Assembly: GCA_000442125.1 (NCBI GenBank) | Contig: KE546967.1 | Location: forward strand, 930,001 to 994,000 | DNA: 64,000 bases | Direction: 5' to 3' | Origin: Opeltia flavorubescens | Taxonomy: Eukaryota > Ascomycota > Lecanoromycetes > Teloschistales > Teloschistaceae | Shown: one piece after another, positions 38,944 to 52,256 of the stretch | Layout of the letters: every line of letters starts with the position of its first letter | Numbering within the stretch: position 1 is the first letter of the stretch | The notes under the pieces: generated by a model | Databases searched by the model: none | Seen by the model: only the letters and a program-made list of their open reading frames with translations | What the model was told of the DNA's origin: nothing | Position numbers and translations under genes: made by a program

Positions 38944-39138
38944 TGTTGAAATTATATATATAAAATACTACTTAATTGACTAACCTGGGCTCTACCCACT
39001 CTATATACAGATGAATCTGGTGGCTGGGGATACTCCTACACCAGTCTAACCTAATTGGGTAAGTAAGGCTCTGTTAAGGCTCTACGGAAGTACCCGTCTT
39101 AGTATATTTAGCGGTATACTACTTGTATACTTTCGATA
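38944..39138 (-). repeat. Copia-2 3' LTR
   Basis: 195 bp, starting TGTTGAAATTATATAT and ending ACTTTCGATA on the plus strand. About 24 differences from 45813-46007, all transitions. Confidence 0.93.
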
Positions 39139-39530
39139 CTTCTATATAAGTATTATATTGCTAACGCCTCAGTAAAAAAAAAGAAGATATATATATAGTT
39201 CAGTTAATCGAAAAGAAAATAGAGGAAACTAGATAAAAAGGGATAGGAGTATAGAGCTTCTATAGGCTTATTAGCCCGCTATTCTAGTAATTCTAGTACG
39301 CTCTTTAGCGCTAAATAATTCAGTGTAGAATAGCTGGTATAGAGCTCCTATAGTATTAAACCCCCCTATAGTAGCAGCGTGCTTCTATACGGTATTGGTG
39401 CTGATTTGCTGTGCGTAGAATATATATATTCGTTTTACCTATTACGGATCTATTTTACCGACTTTAATANGAATTAATTACTGAGTATATTTTACTAACT
39501 TCCCTCTATTAAAAGGGGATTTTATATCGT
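39139..39530 (-). other. Copia-2 3' untranslated region
   Basis: About 390 bp between the 3' LTR and the minisatellite. It is comparatively G+C-rich and holds no reading frame. The short A run at about 39175-39182 near the LTR is polypyrimidine on the element's own strand. One N at 39470. Confidence 0.5.
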
Positions 39531-39644
39531 GTGCTTTTAGTAATATAATGTGCTTTTAGCAATGCAATATACTTTTAGTAATACAATATACTTTTGGCAA
39601 TATAATATACTTTTAATAATATAATATACTTTTAGTAATACAAT
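39531..39644 (+). repeat. 19-bp minisatellite, six units, in Copia-2 3' region
   Basis: Six head-to-tail units of RTRCTTTTAGTAATAYAAT at 39531, 39550, 39569, 39588, 39607 and 39626. The first two read GTGC at the start, the other four ATAC. The array lies between the RNase H end and the 3' LTR of the Copia-2 element. Confidence 0.93.
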
Positions 39645-42600
39645 ATATTTATAGCAGTTAATATACCCTTTTTGCACTTTCGTATATATTTTAAAAATAA
39701 AATTTTACTACGAGTTTAGATTCGCGAATTCCAGATAAAAATAGGCCTATAGGATATATAGGAATAAAGCCTTCTATTGCTTTATAACGATTTTGTGTAT
39801 TAGTAGCTAGGTAAATAGCGGCGAGCTTATAGCGGTGGCTATAGACGGTATATACCTAATTTAATAATAAGGGTTTATAGCTATAAAGTGCCTAAATACC
39901 CTATATAAATATAGCGTTAATTAGATAAAAATTGGTAATACTATTAATAAAAATGTTTGTAGTATTATAGTGGATTACGTTTGTAGATTACGTCTAGAGG
40001 TATACTAAAACTGTATATCGCGCGCCTATAGCGGATAATCTCTAGTACTTAATAGTAAAAATAAGTTTATTTTACGGCCTAGTAGATTATTAAGGCTCTT
40101 ATAATCTAAAACGGAAAGTTGTAGCGAGTTCCGATAATAATAGTAAAAAGAGGCGAGTTAAGGGTTTACTTTATAGCGTATATATAATTATTTAGGTTTT
40201 ATCTTTAGCGGTATTAGCGGTATATAGCCTTTTAATTATTAAAGATCTAATATATTATAAAAATATTTAAAAGCTGGCCTGTTAAAGGTTTTAGTAAGCC
40301 TATTAATAACTTATTTATTTATAAATATAAAAGTTAGGTTTATTATTCTTTCGTCTAGTTATTCGCGTAAGAACTTAATTTTAATATTTATATATTTAGT
40401 ACGCCTATAAAACTAAAGATTTTTAGCTAGAGTAATAGCCCCCTAGTTATCGCTATAGAGTACTATTATTACTAGCTTCGAATTTAAGTTATTTATACTA
40501 TTAATAGATAATTAGCTAAATAGGTTTTATAGTTAGATTATTTTTTTAATCGCCTAGGTTTAACCTTCGTATTTAGCTTTATAGGTAGAAAATATTATTA
40601 TATTCTATCGTTTAAATAACTAGCTAATAGTTCTACTACTAATATAGAAAATATAGCTAGATATAGAACGCCTTATATTATAATTACTAGCCTAGTCCGA
40701 ATCCGTCCAGCCTTTAAGCTATTCTAGGCCCCTAGTATATACTAGAATTAAATTTTTAGTAGTTTATAGGTACTAAAAAATCCACTAGATAATAATAAAA
40801 TAAAATTTCGTTAGATTCGATATAAAGCGGCTAACTACTAATACCGTATAAGCGATATTAGGCCGAGTTCCTAGTATAGTATATATTAGTAAGCTTATTA
40901 TACTTTAGTATTAGCGCTTTAGCTTTACTAGGTATTTATATTATAGGTTAATAAAAGGAATTAAATAGTAGTTAGTTATTATTAGTATATAGACCGGTTT
41001 ATATTATACTATTCTATAGTCGTTTAAAACTTATTTAATATAGATTATTTAGCTAAAATAAAAAACGCCGACTTTACGGTTTCTAATAACTTTTATACCT
41101 AAATAATAGTTAATAAAGTCTAAATTTAATATCTAAAAAGTATTATTAAGCTGTTTTTTAATAGTATTAACTTCTAAATAGTATTTATAGATAAAAATAT
41201 CGTCTATATATATACTAATAATAATGCGCCCGTTATAAAATATATTATAGTCGGATAATAAAGGTTAAAAATTAATTACTTTAAAAAAACGAGCGAGGTA
41301 TTTATATTAAGCTCGAGGGCTTTATTTAAGCTTATATAAAGTTTTATTTAGTTTATAAACGAGGCTAGGGTTATTAAAACTATAGGGGTATTCTATATAT
41401 ATAATTTCTTTAATCTTACTATATAGGAAAGCTGTTTTTATATTTATCTAGTTAATTTTAAGACCTAGGGCAGCTATTATAATAAAGATTACTTTATAGC
41501 TTATTAGTTTTATTATTAAAGTAAAAATTTTATTATAATTAATACCGGACTATTATAAAAAATTATAGATTATTTATTATACTTTAAACTTTATAATATC
41601 GTTATACGTATCCTATTTAATTTTAAAGACCTAGCAGTTAGAAAAAATAGATTGTATAAAAGATAGTAATTATTTAGTATATATTATCTATATATTATTA
41701 TATTTTAAGGACTCTAGTTTTTCTTCTATTATCTATTTCTAATATTTAACGTACAGCCCAGCTATAGCTTTATTATATATTTTAGGCTTTAGAGGGTCGC
41801 TTTTAGGGCCTATTTTATTAAATAAGGTAGATAGGAATATAATTAGATTAAGTAATTTAAAAGGTAATTAAAGGAGGTATAGTTATAAATAGCTTTTAAG
41901 GGTATTAGCTAGAATATTAATAGAGTAGCTTTAAACTAGATCTATTATCTTTACTACGAGCCGTTTACTGCGGCGTGCCTATATTATTAATAATAACGAA
42001 AGGGAGGATTCTAATAACGAGTCCGATATAGACTATAATAACGTTAATAGTAAGGATGTTAATTAGTTATATACCGCGGATTTTTAATCCGTATATAATA
42101 CTTATCTAGAAAACAACCCCCTAGTATTTATATACGGGGGCCGCTCCTAAAGCTATTATTATTTAGGAGCTAGCTCGGGTTATTCTAGTTTATCGTTATT
42201 ATCTTTAATATTATTTATATTCGGGTTATTAAATTTATTAAACTTTACTAAAGAATAATAAATAATTTTACTATCGGGCCTTATTAAATTATATATACTA
42301 TCCGAGGAATAATTAATATAGATATAATATTTAGTATAGGGGTTAAATTTACGAAGGTGATATATATAAAAAAGGTATATAATCGAACCTAAAATATAAA
42401 GTTTAGATAAATTCGGTAGGATTCTATATATTTTTTAATATAGTATTATACTATTAAATTTATTATTTAATAACCGAAAATAGAAAAAGGTAGTAGCTTT
42501 AATAAAAAAGGGCTAGTATTTTAAGTTTATATTATTAATAATAAGTATTAAATAAGCTTTACGTATAATTATTTACCTAAAATATTTAGCAGCTCCGTTC

Positions 42601-45600
42601 TACTATAAATTTTTAAAGATAATATACTCCTAATATATACCGCGTTCCACGAAGTTAATAGTAAAGAATCTATTTTTATACTCGCTACCGCTATTATTTT
42701 AGAAACGCTTAATTTTATAAAAGCCTATTTTATATAGGGCCCGAAATTTATTCTAATAAGTATAAGTAGTTTTAGTATTCTTTATTCTATTATAGAATAT
42801 ACTATAAATTTAGGTCGTATTATCTAGGAAGGTTAGTATATAGGTAGTACTATTATAAGTTATAGAAAGCTGATAGGGGGACGCCTAAATAGGACCTATA
42901 GTATTTAAATAAACCAGCTCTATTAATAGTTTACTAGGTTTAATTAATAAAATATAAAGATAATTATATTATTTACTAATAGTATAGGATTTATATATAT
43001 AGTTATCTGGAATCCTTTTTAAATTAATACCGGTTAATTAGCCGGTAAGCTTTTAAAGATTTTAATTGCCGATATAACCTAAACGGGTATACTAGATTTT
43101 TTCGACCTTTTTACTAATAGCTGTTAAGGATATATCTATAGCTTTTAATAACGCCGATAAAAGTATTTTAGCCAGGTATAATAGATAATATCTACTACGC
43201 CTACTAGTAGTTAATATAGTTTTAGGGATTTTAAAATTAAAATAAAAGCCTTTTTCTAGTAGTTTAAATTTAATACCCTTCTTTTAGAATTAATCCGTCG
43301 ATAGAAAATTAGCTATTAATTTTAGCGTATACTAAATATTTAAAATTATTACTAGCTTTAGTTTTTTATTAACTATATACTAGAGCTTTAGTATATCTAT
43401 ATATATTAGGCTATTTTTAGCGTTAAAGTATTCTATTATTTATATCCGTTTTAATAGATAAAGGTCTTTTAATAGGTATTTTTAGAAGGTAATATATTAT
43501 AAGTAAGTACTATTAAGTATCCAGTTATTAGCTAGATCTAAATTAGCAGCTAATAGTATAGCTATTATTAAAAATCCGATAGGGGTTTTTTTATTGTTTT
43601 CCTACTTATTCTTTTTAGATTTAGAGCGCGAGTTATTATTATTATTATAACGGCGCTTTTTATTATTGTTCTTTTTATTTTTATTATCTTTATTACTATT
43701 TTTATTATTATTACGACCGTTATAGCCGCTACGACTTCTATAATTACTTCTATAGCTATTTTTATAGCTACTTTAGCCTCTTTTATACTATTTTAGACGG
43801 AGTTCAGGATAGCTTTTAAAGTAATTTTTAGCTAGATAGCCTGGTTTTTTATAGATAGTATATCAATCCGCTAGGCGTTTCTCGCTATTTATAGCTACTA
43901 TCGCTATTAAATTAGTAAAGGTATCGATTTATTAAAAATATTTTTCTCTTTTAATTATACGGACTGTTTCGTCTAAAGTAATACTTTATATACCGGCTTT
44001 AGGTATAATAATATTAGTAATAGTAAAAGTAGTATAAAAAATTAAAAAATTAGGCCTAAAGCCTAAAAGGAATTTATTAATAAGTATTAATTTAGAAAAG
44101 GCGAGATCTATAGCTATAAGTTTATTATTTAGGCGGTAAAATTCCGCTATATATTTTTTAATATTCTTAAATTATAAATAATAAAAATTATTAAAATAGG
44201 CCTAAATTTATTTTAGATTAGCGGTTTTTTATAGTTTAAAACCAGTTTTAAACTTAGTAATTATTTATAATAGAATATTTATATATTTTATAAGAGTATA
44301 GATACTTAATTTATAGGTTGCTTTAATAGTTTTATATATCTTTTTATTCCGGTATTATTATAGAGGAGTAGGTATATAGTAGTTAGGAACTTCTTTAAAA
44401 ACACTATCTAGTTTATTAATTAGTAGGAATTTTTTAACGCGATAGTTTTATAGCTCCTAGTTATTAGAGGTATTTAATATTGGAATAGATAAAATTAAAA
44501 GGCTTAAACTTTCTAGTTTAATAGTATCTTTATCGATAGATATAATACTAGTAAGTTTACTTTAGCCTCGCGAGTTTAATGGATATAAATAGCTAAAAGT
44601 CTATAAACGACTAGGTATAGGAGTCGGTAAGGAAAAAGATAAAGGCGAAGAAGAAGTAAAAGGGCTACTAGAAGGTATATTAACCGCTAGACCGAAGAGG
44701 TATAATAGTAATAAAAATATAGATAGATTGTTAGTATCGGTTTTAATTTTAATTAGCTGTACTAATATAGAAGGTAATCGATTAGGTAGTTAATAGTTAG
44801 AGTCCTAATTATTAGGCTTATTAGAATTACGCCTAGTAATATTTAGGAGCTATTAGTATTTATTAACGGTTTAAAGCTATTTAATAGTTCGATAAAAGTT
44901 TTTATTAACGCGTTATATACGAAAATTTAGAGGTAGGCCTTTAAAAAAACGTCCTTTAATAAAGTCTTTATATTATTTATTTATTTTATATAAATAAGAA
45001 GGGATTTTAAATAGTAAAGGTTTATGTTGCTCTAATATATTTATTATAGCTAATATAGCTAATAATATAAAGGCTAGAAAAATAGATAATAGGTATATAG
45101 GGGCTCTCTATCCAATAATATAATATATAATAGTTTTAGTAGTTAGTAGGTATATTCTAAATTCTTTATCTACTACGAATCGTAATAATAGAATATAATA
45201 GCTAGGAAAACTATTAACCAGCCTTTTTTTTATAAGTAAAATCTAGTATTATAATAGCGCTAGTTCGTTTATTTATATCTAAAATTGCTAGTAATACTAG
45301 TATATATCTATACGTCTATCTAGGTATCCGGATTTTTTCTAGAATAGTAAGGAAAATAGTTTAAAGGCGCCGTAGCGCGTTTAATTAATTAATAATAGTA
45401 TTATATTATTTTAATTTATATCGTTTTCTAGAGAATTATAAAATATAACTGTATAGTAGATTAGCGTTCCACCCGAAGTTTAGTATAATAATTATTTAAT
45501 AAATAAGGTATAAAGAGTAAATATATAGGTTAATTTAGCCGATAGATCTGGATTATATTAGTATATAAGGTCTAAAAACTATAGTATATAATATATAACA

Positions 45601-45798
45601 GCTATAAGCTGAGTTTATTCCCCTTTTCTTTTATTCTGCTTAGGAATTCTATATATTATTCATCTGGTTATAGGCTCTATAAGGAGTTCTAGTAGGCATC
45701 TAAACGTAGTGCGTATTAGTAATATTAGGAGGTATTTATATAAGGATAGGAGCGATAAATTAAACGATATAATAGATATAAATAAGCAGCTATAAGCT

Positions 45799-45812
45799 CC
45801 GGGCTTATAACC
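45799..45812 (-). other. Primer-binding site of Copia-2
   Basis: Minus-strand GGTTATAAGCCCGG directly inside the 5' LTR, nearly identical to that of Copia-1 (9502). It fits the anticodon-loop half of initiator tRNA-Met, as in Drosophila copia. Confidence 0.72.
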
Positions 45813-46007
45813 TATTAAAATTATATATATAGAATACTGCTTGATTAACTAATCTAGGCTCTACCTACTCTATATATAGATGAATCTAGTAGCTAGGGAT
45901 ACTCCCACACTAGTCTAACCTAATTAGGTAAGTAAAGCTCTGCTAAGGCTCTACGGGAGTACCCGTCTTGGTATACTTGGCGGTATACTGCTTGTATACT
46001 TTCGATA
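45813..46007 (-). repeat. Copia-2 5' LTR
   Basis: 195 bp partner of 38944-39138, adjoining the primer-binding site on its left and the target duplication CTATT on its right. Confidence 0.93.
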
Positions 46008-49000
46008 CTATTAATCTAAAATAGCTTAAAATTATTAAACCGCTAGAACCGAATTAATAAATTATTAATTATTTAAATACTATTATAAAGGTTTTTAATA
46101 TCTAGAAGAAAATATTATTAAAAAAAATTAAAACCGATATTTTTAAAAAGTTTTTAAAACGGGTATAAATAATTAAATATTAAAAATAAAAGTTTTTTTA
46201 TATATATTTATTAATCTTTATTAATTATTAAAATATATTTTAGAATATAAATATAATCGATTTAATAATTACTATTAAATTACTACTATCCGAATCAAAT
46301 TTAGATAGTTTTTTAACTAGAATTATATAGAAATCTATAATATATAGGTTATATAGTAAAATTTATTTTAATACTTTTTATATTATTAAATCCTTTAATA
46401 ATAGTTTAAAGCGATATTTAAAAGGGTTTTTTAAATTATTTTAAAAAAAAAACTATTTTTTTTAATAATAGTTACTCTAGTTACTAGCGACTTAATAATA
46501 GTTATATCTAGATAAAAAAAAATCTTTTTATTTTTAATAATCGGTAGATTATACTATATAATCTATATTTTAATAGTTAATATAATTATTATATTAATAT
46601 CCAAATTTATTCCGGTTTTAAAATAATTCGATATATTTATAAATATATTTATAAAGGTTATAATTATAAAACTATTATAGTAATAAAAAAAAATATTAAA
46701 GATAATAAAATAACGCGGTATTTAAATAATAGGATTATTAATTTATTATAAATATATTAAAATTTTTTTAAATATCGAAACTATTAGAAATAATTACTAG
46801 TTTAAAAACTTTATTTTTACTTTAAAAAAATATATTAGGTTATATTTCTAAATAAAATTCCGGATAATATACTTATTCGACGAGCGGAAAATATAATCTA
46901 AACCTTAATAGAGTAATTTAAATATAATATTTTAAAATAAAAATAGCCGTAATATTCTATATTAGGACTTTTTAGAATATTATATATAAAAGAAAGATTA
47001 TTAAAAATCTTAGGAAAAAAATATTTTAATTAGTTATATATATTATTATAATCCTATTATAAAAAAATAGTATTATCTTTTACGGTTATTTTTAAAAATT
47101 TTTAGTACGGAATCGTTGATTTATTTTCGAATATATAAAAAAATAATATATAATATCTTTTGAATAATATATTTTACCTACGGTCTAATATCTAATAATT
47201 CTAAATATGAATATTATTTTAAAAAATTATTTATATTTATAGAAGGGAAATAGCTATAGAGCTTCTTTATTATAATATAAATTTATAATATATTAAATTA
47301 TTTATAATAGCTTTAAAAATAATTTCGGGAATTAATTTATAATAATCTAAAATTTTAATTTAATATAAAATATTTTAAAGCTTCTAAAAACTTTAAATAT
47401 TTTAAATAAAATTATAGGCTATATTAAATATAATACCTTTTTATTTATTAAAATAAAACTTTAAAATAATTCCGGTTATAATTTTATAAGTATAATTAAG
47501 GCCTAATTATTCAAAATCTTTTAATAAGAGCGGAATTAAATTATAATACTAATAATTAATAGTAGCTATTTAAAAAAAACCGGTTAAAATTAAATGATAA
47601 ATAATAAATAATATATAATTATATTATTTTAAAGCTTATAGATAAAAATTAATTCTTTTTTTTTAAAGGCCGGCCGGTATAAATAAAACCTTTTTATATT
47701 AAACCCTATATTATTATTTTCGTATCTATAGTAAAGTTATTATTTATATTATATTCTTTAATATCGCTATACTACTACTTTTTAATAGCTAAATATTATA
47801 TTTTTATTTTAAAATTCCTATCGATATTCTAGATAATTCTTTATATTTCGTTGACTAAAGTTTAAAACTTAGTAGTTTATTTTAAAAAATAATAATAATT
47901 ATTTAAAATAAGGTTCCTATATAATATAAATATTATTTTATAACAGTCGACTATATATTACGCGATATATATAATAAAAACATTCCTTTCGAAGGAAAGC
48001 GGATAATTTTTAATAGCGATTTTATATAGATTCTTTCGGTTATACCTACTAGTTCTAGAGGTACTATTATTAAAATAAATATTTAATAATGTTCTATTTA
48101 CTATTATTTTAAATAGTTATATTTAATTTAAAATATACGGGTTTAATATAATATTATTAATATTCGATTTATATAATAGTTAAAAAGAATATTTTATAAC
48201 TAGAATTTATATAATATAATTCGGCTGTTAAATAAAATTAATTAAATAATAAATTTTTAAATTTTTTAAAAATATATTTTCCTAATTTAAAAGCTTTATA
48301 ATTTATAATATAATCTAAATTTCTTTTAAAACCGCGCGATTTTAATAATATATAATATAATAATCGATTTTTTAAATTAAAAACTACTATAAAACTTAAA
48401 TAGGGAAATGAAAATATATAATTTTTAACTTCTATAATTAAAATAAACGCTAGTCTAAAATCGAAAAGATACTATTAAATTAGCTAAATACTTTTAAATT
48501 TAAAAGTTTAGCGCTTTTAAAATTAAAGTTAAAGATTAGCGTTTTAATAATATTAATTTATATTATTTATTTTAAAAATAATATAATAAATAGGATTTAT
48601 TTATAAATAATATATTTTAATTGTAATATTATTAAAGGTCGAATTATTAATAGTATCTTTTATAGTTAAAAACGCTTAATTTACTATATTTTATTAATAA
48701 TCTCGAAAAGTAAATTAATAGGTATTATCGTAAAAAAAAAATCATTTCTAATTTAGTTTATATTCGCTATAACTATTAATAAATTATAAGAGTAAATATT
48801 ATATCGTATCGGTTTAGATTTTCGGATATTTATTTTTTTATATAAGTATCTCTATATAGCTTTATCTTAAATTACGGATATTATAGGTATATTAATAATT
48901 TTACTATAAAATTAAAAAGATTTATAAAGAATTTAGTATAATTAAAAATATTAATAAAACGGCTAATATAGATTTTATTATTTTATTTTATATTATATTA

Positions 49001-49029
49001 AAGGTATCGTTATAAAAAAAACGACTATT

Positions 49030-51517
49030 ATAATTTAAAAAAAAAAAAAAAAAACTATTAAAATAGTATTAAATTTATATAAACTATTAAAGTAGTTTTA
49101 AATCTAATATTAATATTTATTATTTAAAGTAGTATTGAAATTAATTTTCTACTATAATAGAATTTCTAATCTAAAACTACTAAAGTAGTTATATTCTATT
49201 TTAAAAAAAAAGAATTTTATAAATAACTATTAAATCCGCTATATTATAAACTATTAAAAAAAATTTTTAACTTAATATCTACCTTTATAATAATTCTAGC
49301 CGATTTTAACCTTTTATTATACTCGAAGTATAATTACTGTAGATATTATTTAATATTTAAATACTCGACTATAAACTACTTCCGAAGTTCAATCTATTTC
49401 TAGATTTATTTTAAATTCGCCTATTTTTCTTTAATACTATATTCTAATAATTTTAATTTTTTTATAAAAGTTATAATATCTATTAATCCGATTAGCTATA
49501 AATAAATATAAAGCTATATAGAATTATTTTAAATATCGCGGCCTATATAAATATTACCGCTATATTAAATATTACTATTTTCTATTTTTTAATATTTTAT
49601 TCGTCGTTTTATATCTGAATCTAGTCTTTATAAAAAATATTTCTATTTTAATACTAACGTGCTTATTAAAGCCGCTTTTGTATTTATTAAAGCCGTTTTT
49701 TTTTATTTTAATTTTTATATTTTTTCTACGGCTTTTGAAGCCTTTTACTACTTATATTTTATATAATATTTTCTAATTAAGAGCGCTTTTATAAATTTTA
49801 AATTTTTTATTATATTATAAGCTTTATTTTTATAAACGTCTAGAATCGGTTAGTAGCTATAATAAAATAAGTTAAAATAGAATTTTTACTAACAAAATAG
49901 TTTAATTTCGCCCCCTAATAGTAATAATTAGTGTAAACGCTATTAATATCGCTTTATACTATTATATAATTTAAAAACGGCCTATTACCCTTACTATATA
50001 AAATATAAAAAACTTTAGCGATATTACCTGTAATTTATAATAAAATCGTTTTTTAATTAATTAGTTTTTTACTACCGACGGTTATAATTAAATAATTTTA
50101 GGGATTTCGTAATATAAGTTTTTATTTAATATAATTAAAGTTTAGAATCGTTTAATAATAATTAATATAAGATTTTCTTTTTAAACCGTCTAATAATTAA
50201 TATATTATCTAGTATATTAATTAGATATAATAGACCCTTTTAAATTTTAAAACGCCCGGATTATAAGCTAAATTATAAATCGCCGGTAATTATAATAAAG
50301 TCGTAAAATCTAGGGGTTTTTATAATAACTCCTACTACTGTTAATAGCTATTTTATTTTATTTTTTATATAGTTATAACGTACTTTTATATTTAAAATTT
50401 TTAGATTATTGATTTTAAGCGCGTTTAAATTATTACTACCTAAATTATTATTTTTATTATTTAAAGGTATAGGAATTATAATAAAGCGCTATATAACGAT
50501 AATTTTATATTATAAATTATTATTTATAATAAATTCCGGATTTAAATTTAAAAATTCGACTACTTAAAAAACTATAACGCTAATTATTTCTAATTTAGTT
50601 TTTATTTTTTATATAGCCGTATTAACTAATTTAATTAACGCTTAAATTATCTATAATTTACTATTTATAAATATATAATATATTTTTAAAAATTATTAAA
50701 ATCGTTTTAATCGATTTATATCTTTAAATTAAAAATTAAATTAAGGTAAAAATCTAATTAATTTTAATATATAATATTTATACTAATTTAGTTTTCGGGT
50801 TAGTAATTATAGGTTTTATATCGGCGGTTCTAAAAATAAGATAAGAAATCGTAGTATTTATAATAGTAAGAGTTGTAACTACCGTAATTATTATTAGAGA
50901 AGTTATTAAAAAAGAAGTAGTAATAAGTAGTAAACTCGCTGTAATAGGTAAATTAGTAGATAATTCTAAGTTTAATTATCCTAAGTTTAAAGACGATATA
51001 GGTTAATTTATATTAAGTTAAGTTTATAAAATATTATTTACGATTTAATTAGTAATAAATAATTATAAAAAAAGTATTAAATTTATAAAAGAATTTATAA
51101 TTAATTAAAAAAGAAAAAAGAAAGAAAAAGAGTTTATTATATAGATTTTAGTTTATATTATCTCGGAGTTAATTTAAACGCGCGGGACTAGTTATTTAGC
51201 GCTATATAAACTTTTAATAAATATTAGATTAGCATTTAATTAAAATCGATTAGTTATTTAAAAAATAGCTAGTATTATTCTATAGTATTTCGTAATGACT
51301 ATAACGATTATTATATTTTTTTTAAAATTAGTTTTAATATTAACGACGAATTATACAATCTATTACTATAATATATATTTATATATTAAAAATACGGGAA
51401 TATTATTATTTTATTAAAGTATAACTTTAGATATTTTAGTATCTATCGAATTAAATTTACTAAAACTTCGATAACTTTTAATTCGTTTATTACTTTAGTA
51501 AATTTAATATTATTTAA
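49030..51517. other. Helitron 3' region without recognised gene
   Basis: About 2.5 kb between the helicase end and the terminal hairpin. It opens with an 18-base A run (49037-49054) followed by four copies of the self-complementary word ACTAYTAAARTAGT (49054, 49083, 49119 in degenerate form, 49176). A second repeated word, TATTAAAGCCG, occurs twice near 49660-49690. No domain could be recognised in any frame. Helitrons often carry captured or accessory sequence in this position, which is only a possibility here. Confidence 0.5.
49054..49189 (+). repeat. Dispersed palindromic words in Helitron 3' region
   Basis: ACTATTAAAATAGT (49054), ACTATTAAAGTAGT (49083), TTATTTAAAGTAGT (49119) and ACTACTAAAGTAGT (49176) are near-perfect inverted words spaced 29-57 bp apart, just downstream of an A run. 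Confidence 0.6.
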
Positions 51518-51541
51518 ATCGGAACGATAGCCCGATACTAG
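51518..51541 (+). other. Helitron 3' terminus: hairpin plus CTAG
   Basis: ATCGG (51518-51522) and CCGAT (51532-51536) can pair around a 9-base loop, and ACTAG follows, ending the element at 51541 just before the T of the target. CTRR ends preceded by a short hairpin are diagnostic of Helitrons and act as the transposition terminator. The stem is short, perhaps reduced by RIP. Confidence 0.75.
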
Positions 51542-52236
51542 TATACTATATTATAATTAATATAATTAGTTACCTAATAGGTTTATATTATAGAATATAC
51601 TTTATAACGGCTTCCGGCCTAAAAAATCCAATTATACGCGTAAAATTCTAGGCGCTTTTTAATACCTAATTATAGTCGACTATAATAGTAAAAATAGATT
51701 AAAAAGTAAAAATTTTATAAAAATCTCTAGTTTATACCCTAGCTATATATATATAAATATACTTTTCTATAAAAACCTTCAGCGGTATTATTTAACTTTA
51801 CTTTAATAATTTACTTTAAATAATTTTATTAGTAGACTTAAAAGATTTTTAAAAGAAATAAAAATTTTTTAGATTGAATTTCTAATAGGCTCTTTACTTA
51901 AAATCTAATGAAAGTTTTAAATAAAGATTTTTTTATATTCTAAATATTTTATATTCCTCTAGAGTTATATTTATAAGTATTCTAATATATATTAAATAAA
52001 ATTAAATACCGTTTTAGAGCTTTTTTTTAAATTTAATATTATCTAGAAAGTTTTGAAAGGGTATTTAATCTAGAGGTTTTATAAACCTATTTATAATTAT
52101 CTTATTAATAGATAGAAAATAAAGGTTAATTATTTTATTATCGATTTTCCTTATAGGCCCATCGATAATTTAAGATACCTTCTTAAGATAGTATCGAATA
52201 TAGCTAAAGAGAGTGTTTAGGTATTAATCGAGGAAA

Positions 52237-52256
52237 TACTAGGGAATTCCCTAGTA
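52237..52256. repeat. Perfect 20-bp palindrome
   Basis: TACTAGGGAATTCCCTAGTA, self-complementary over its full length, near the left end of the TIR element. Confidence 0.95.

Larger units (their letters stand above)
38944..46007 (-). mobile_element. Ty1/Copia family 2 element, full length
   Basis: A 7064-bp minus-strand element with 195-bp LTRs at 38944-39138 and 45813-46007 and the duplication CTATT on both sides (38939-38943, 46008-46012). The half-tRNA primer site is at 45799-45812. Reading leftward: gag with a zinc-knuckle region near 43800-43860 and a basic Arg/Asn/Lys tract (43600-43780), integrase near 42500-43050, reverse transcriptase with YIDDIFIYKYY near 41190, RNase H near 39700-40400. 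A 19-bp tandem array (39531-39644) lies in the 3' region. It splits the Helitron Rep gene and is among the youngest large insertions; more G+C survives than in its relatives. Complete in length, RIP-broken. Confidence 0.93.
38390..49030 (+). pseudogene. Helitron Rep/helicase (RepHel) pseudogene, interrupted by Copia-2
   Basis: Readable pieces are 38390-38943 and 46013-49030. The first holds the Helitron N-terminal domain, including FIRIRIKFELNY near 38715-38750, the counterpart of the FIR..Q..LRsELY block. After the Copia, the Rep catalytic region is near 46165-46230, where FFYIYLLIF stands for the HUH segment (PHAHLLIF), both His positions reading Tyr. The helicase follows: Walker A region near 47655-47700 (FFFFKGRPV then IKPF); FEGKRIIFNSDFI then ILSVIPTSSRG at 47985-48050, for the GGD.RQ.LPV block; FAITINKL near 48760 for the SQG-motif region; LYKYLYIALS near 48838-48868 for the QLYVALSR motif. 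Many in-frame stops from C-to-T and G-to-A changes and the Copia insertion show it is dead. Confidence 0.88.
36254..51541 (+). mobile_element. Autonomous-type Helitron (8.2 kb) split by a Copia
   Basis: The Copia-1 sequence is continuous across this insertion: it stops at A36253 and resumes at T51542 without duplication. The left end starts TTATATATATATTGG and the right end is ...GATACTAG, with a short hairpin just before it. Removing the Copia-2 copy and its CTATT duplication leaves about 8219 bp. The coding remains follow RepHel order on the plus strand: N-terminal Helitron domain, Rep, then Pif1-type helicase. Rolling-circle transposition between A and T explains the lack of duplication. 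The 36330-38390 stretch is probably the N-terminal part of the protein but shows no motif I can name, and 49030-51517 is a long 3' region without recognised content. Confidence 0.9.

Noticed and set aside
39531-39644. CRISPR array
   Set aside because: The six 19-bp units are directly adjacent with no spacers and lie in the 3' region of a retroelement.
49037-49054. Poly-A tail of a LINE or processed gene
   Set aside because: The 18-base A run lies inside the Helitron with no flanking duplication and follows directly on the helicase end; a slippage tract is simpler.
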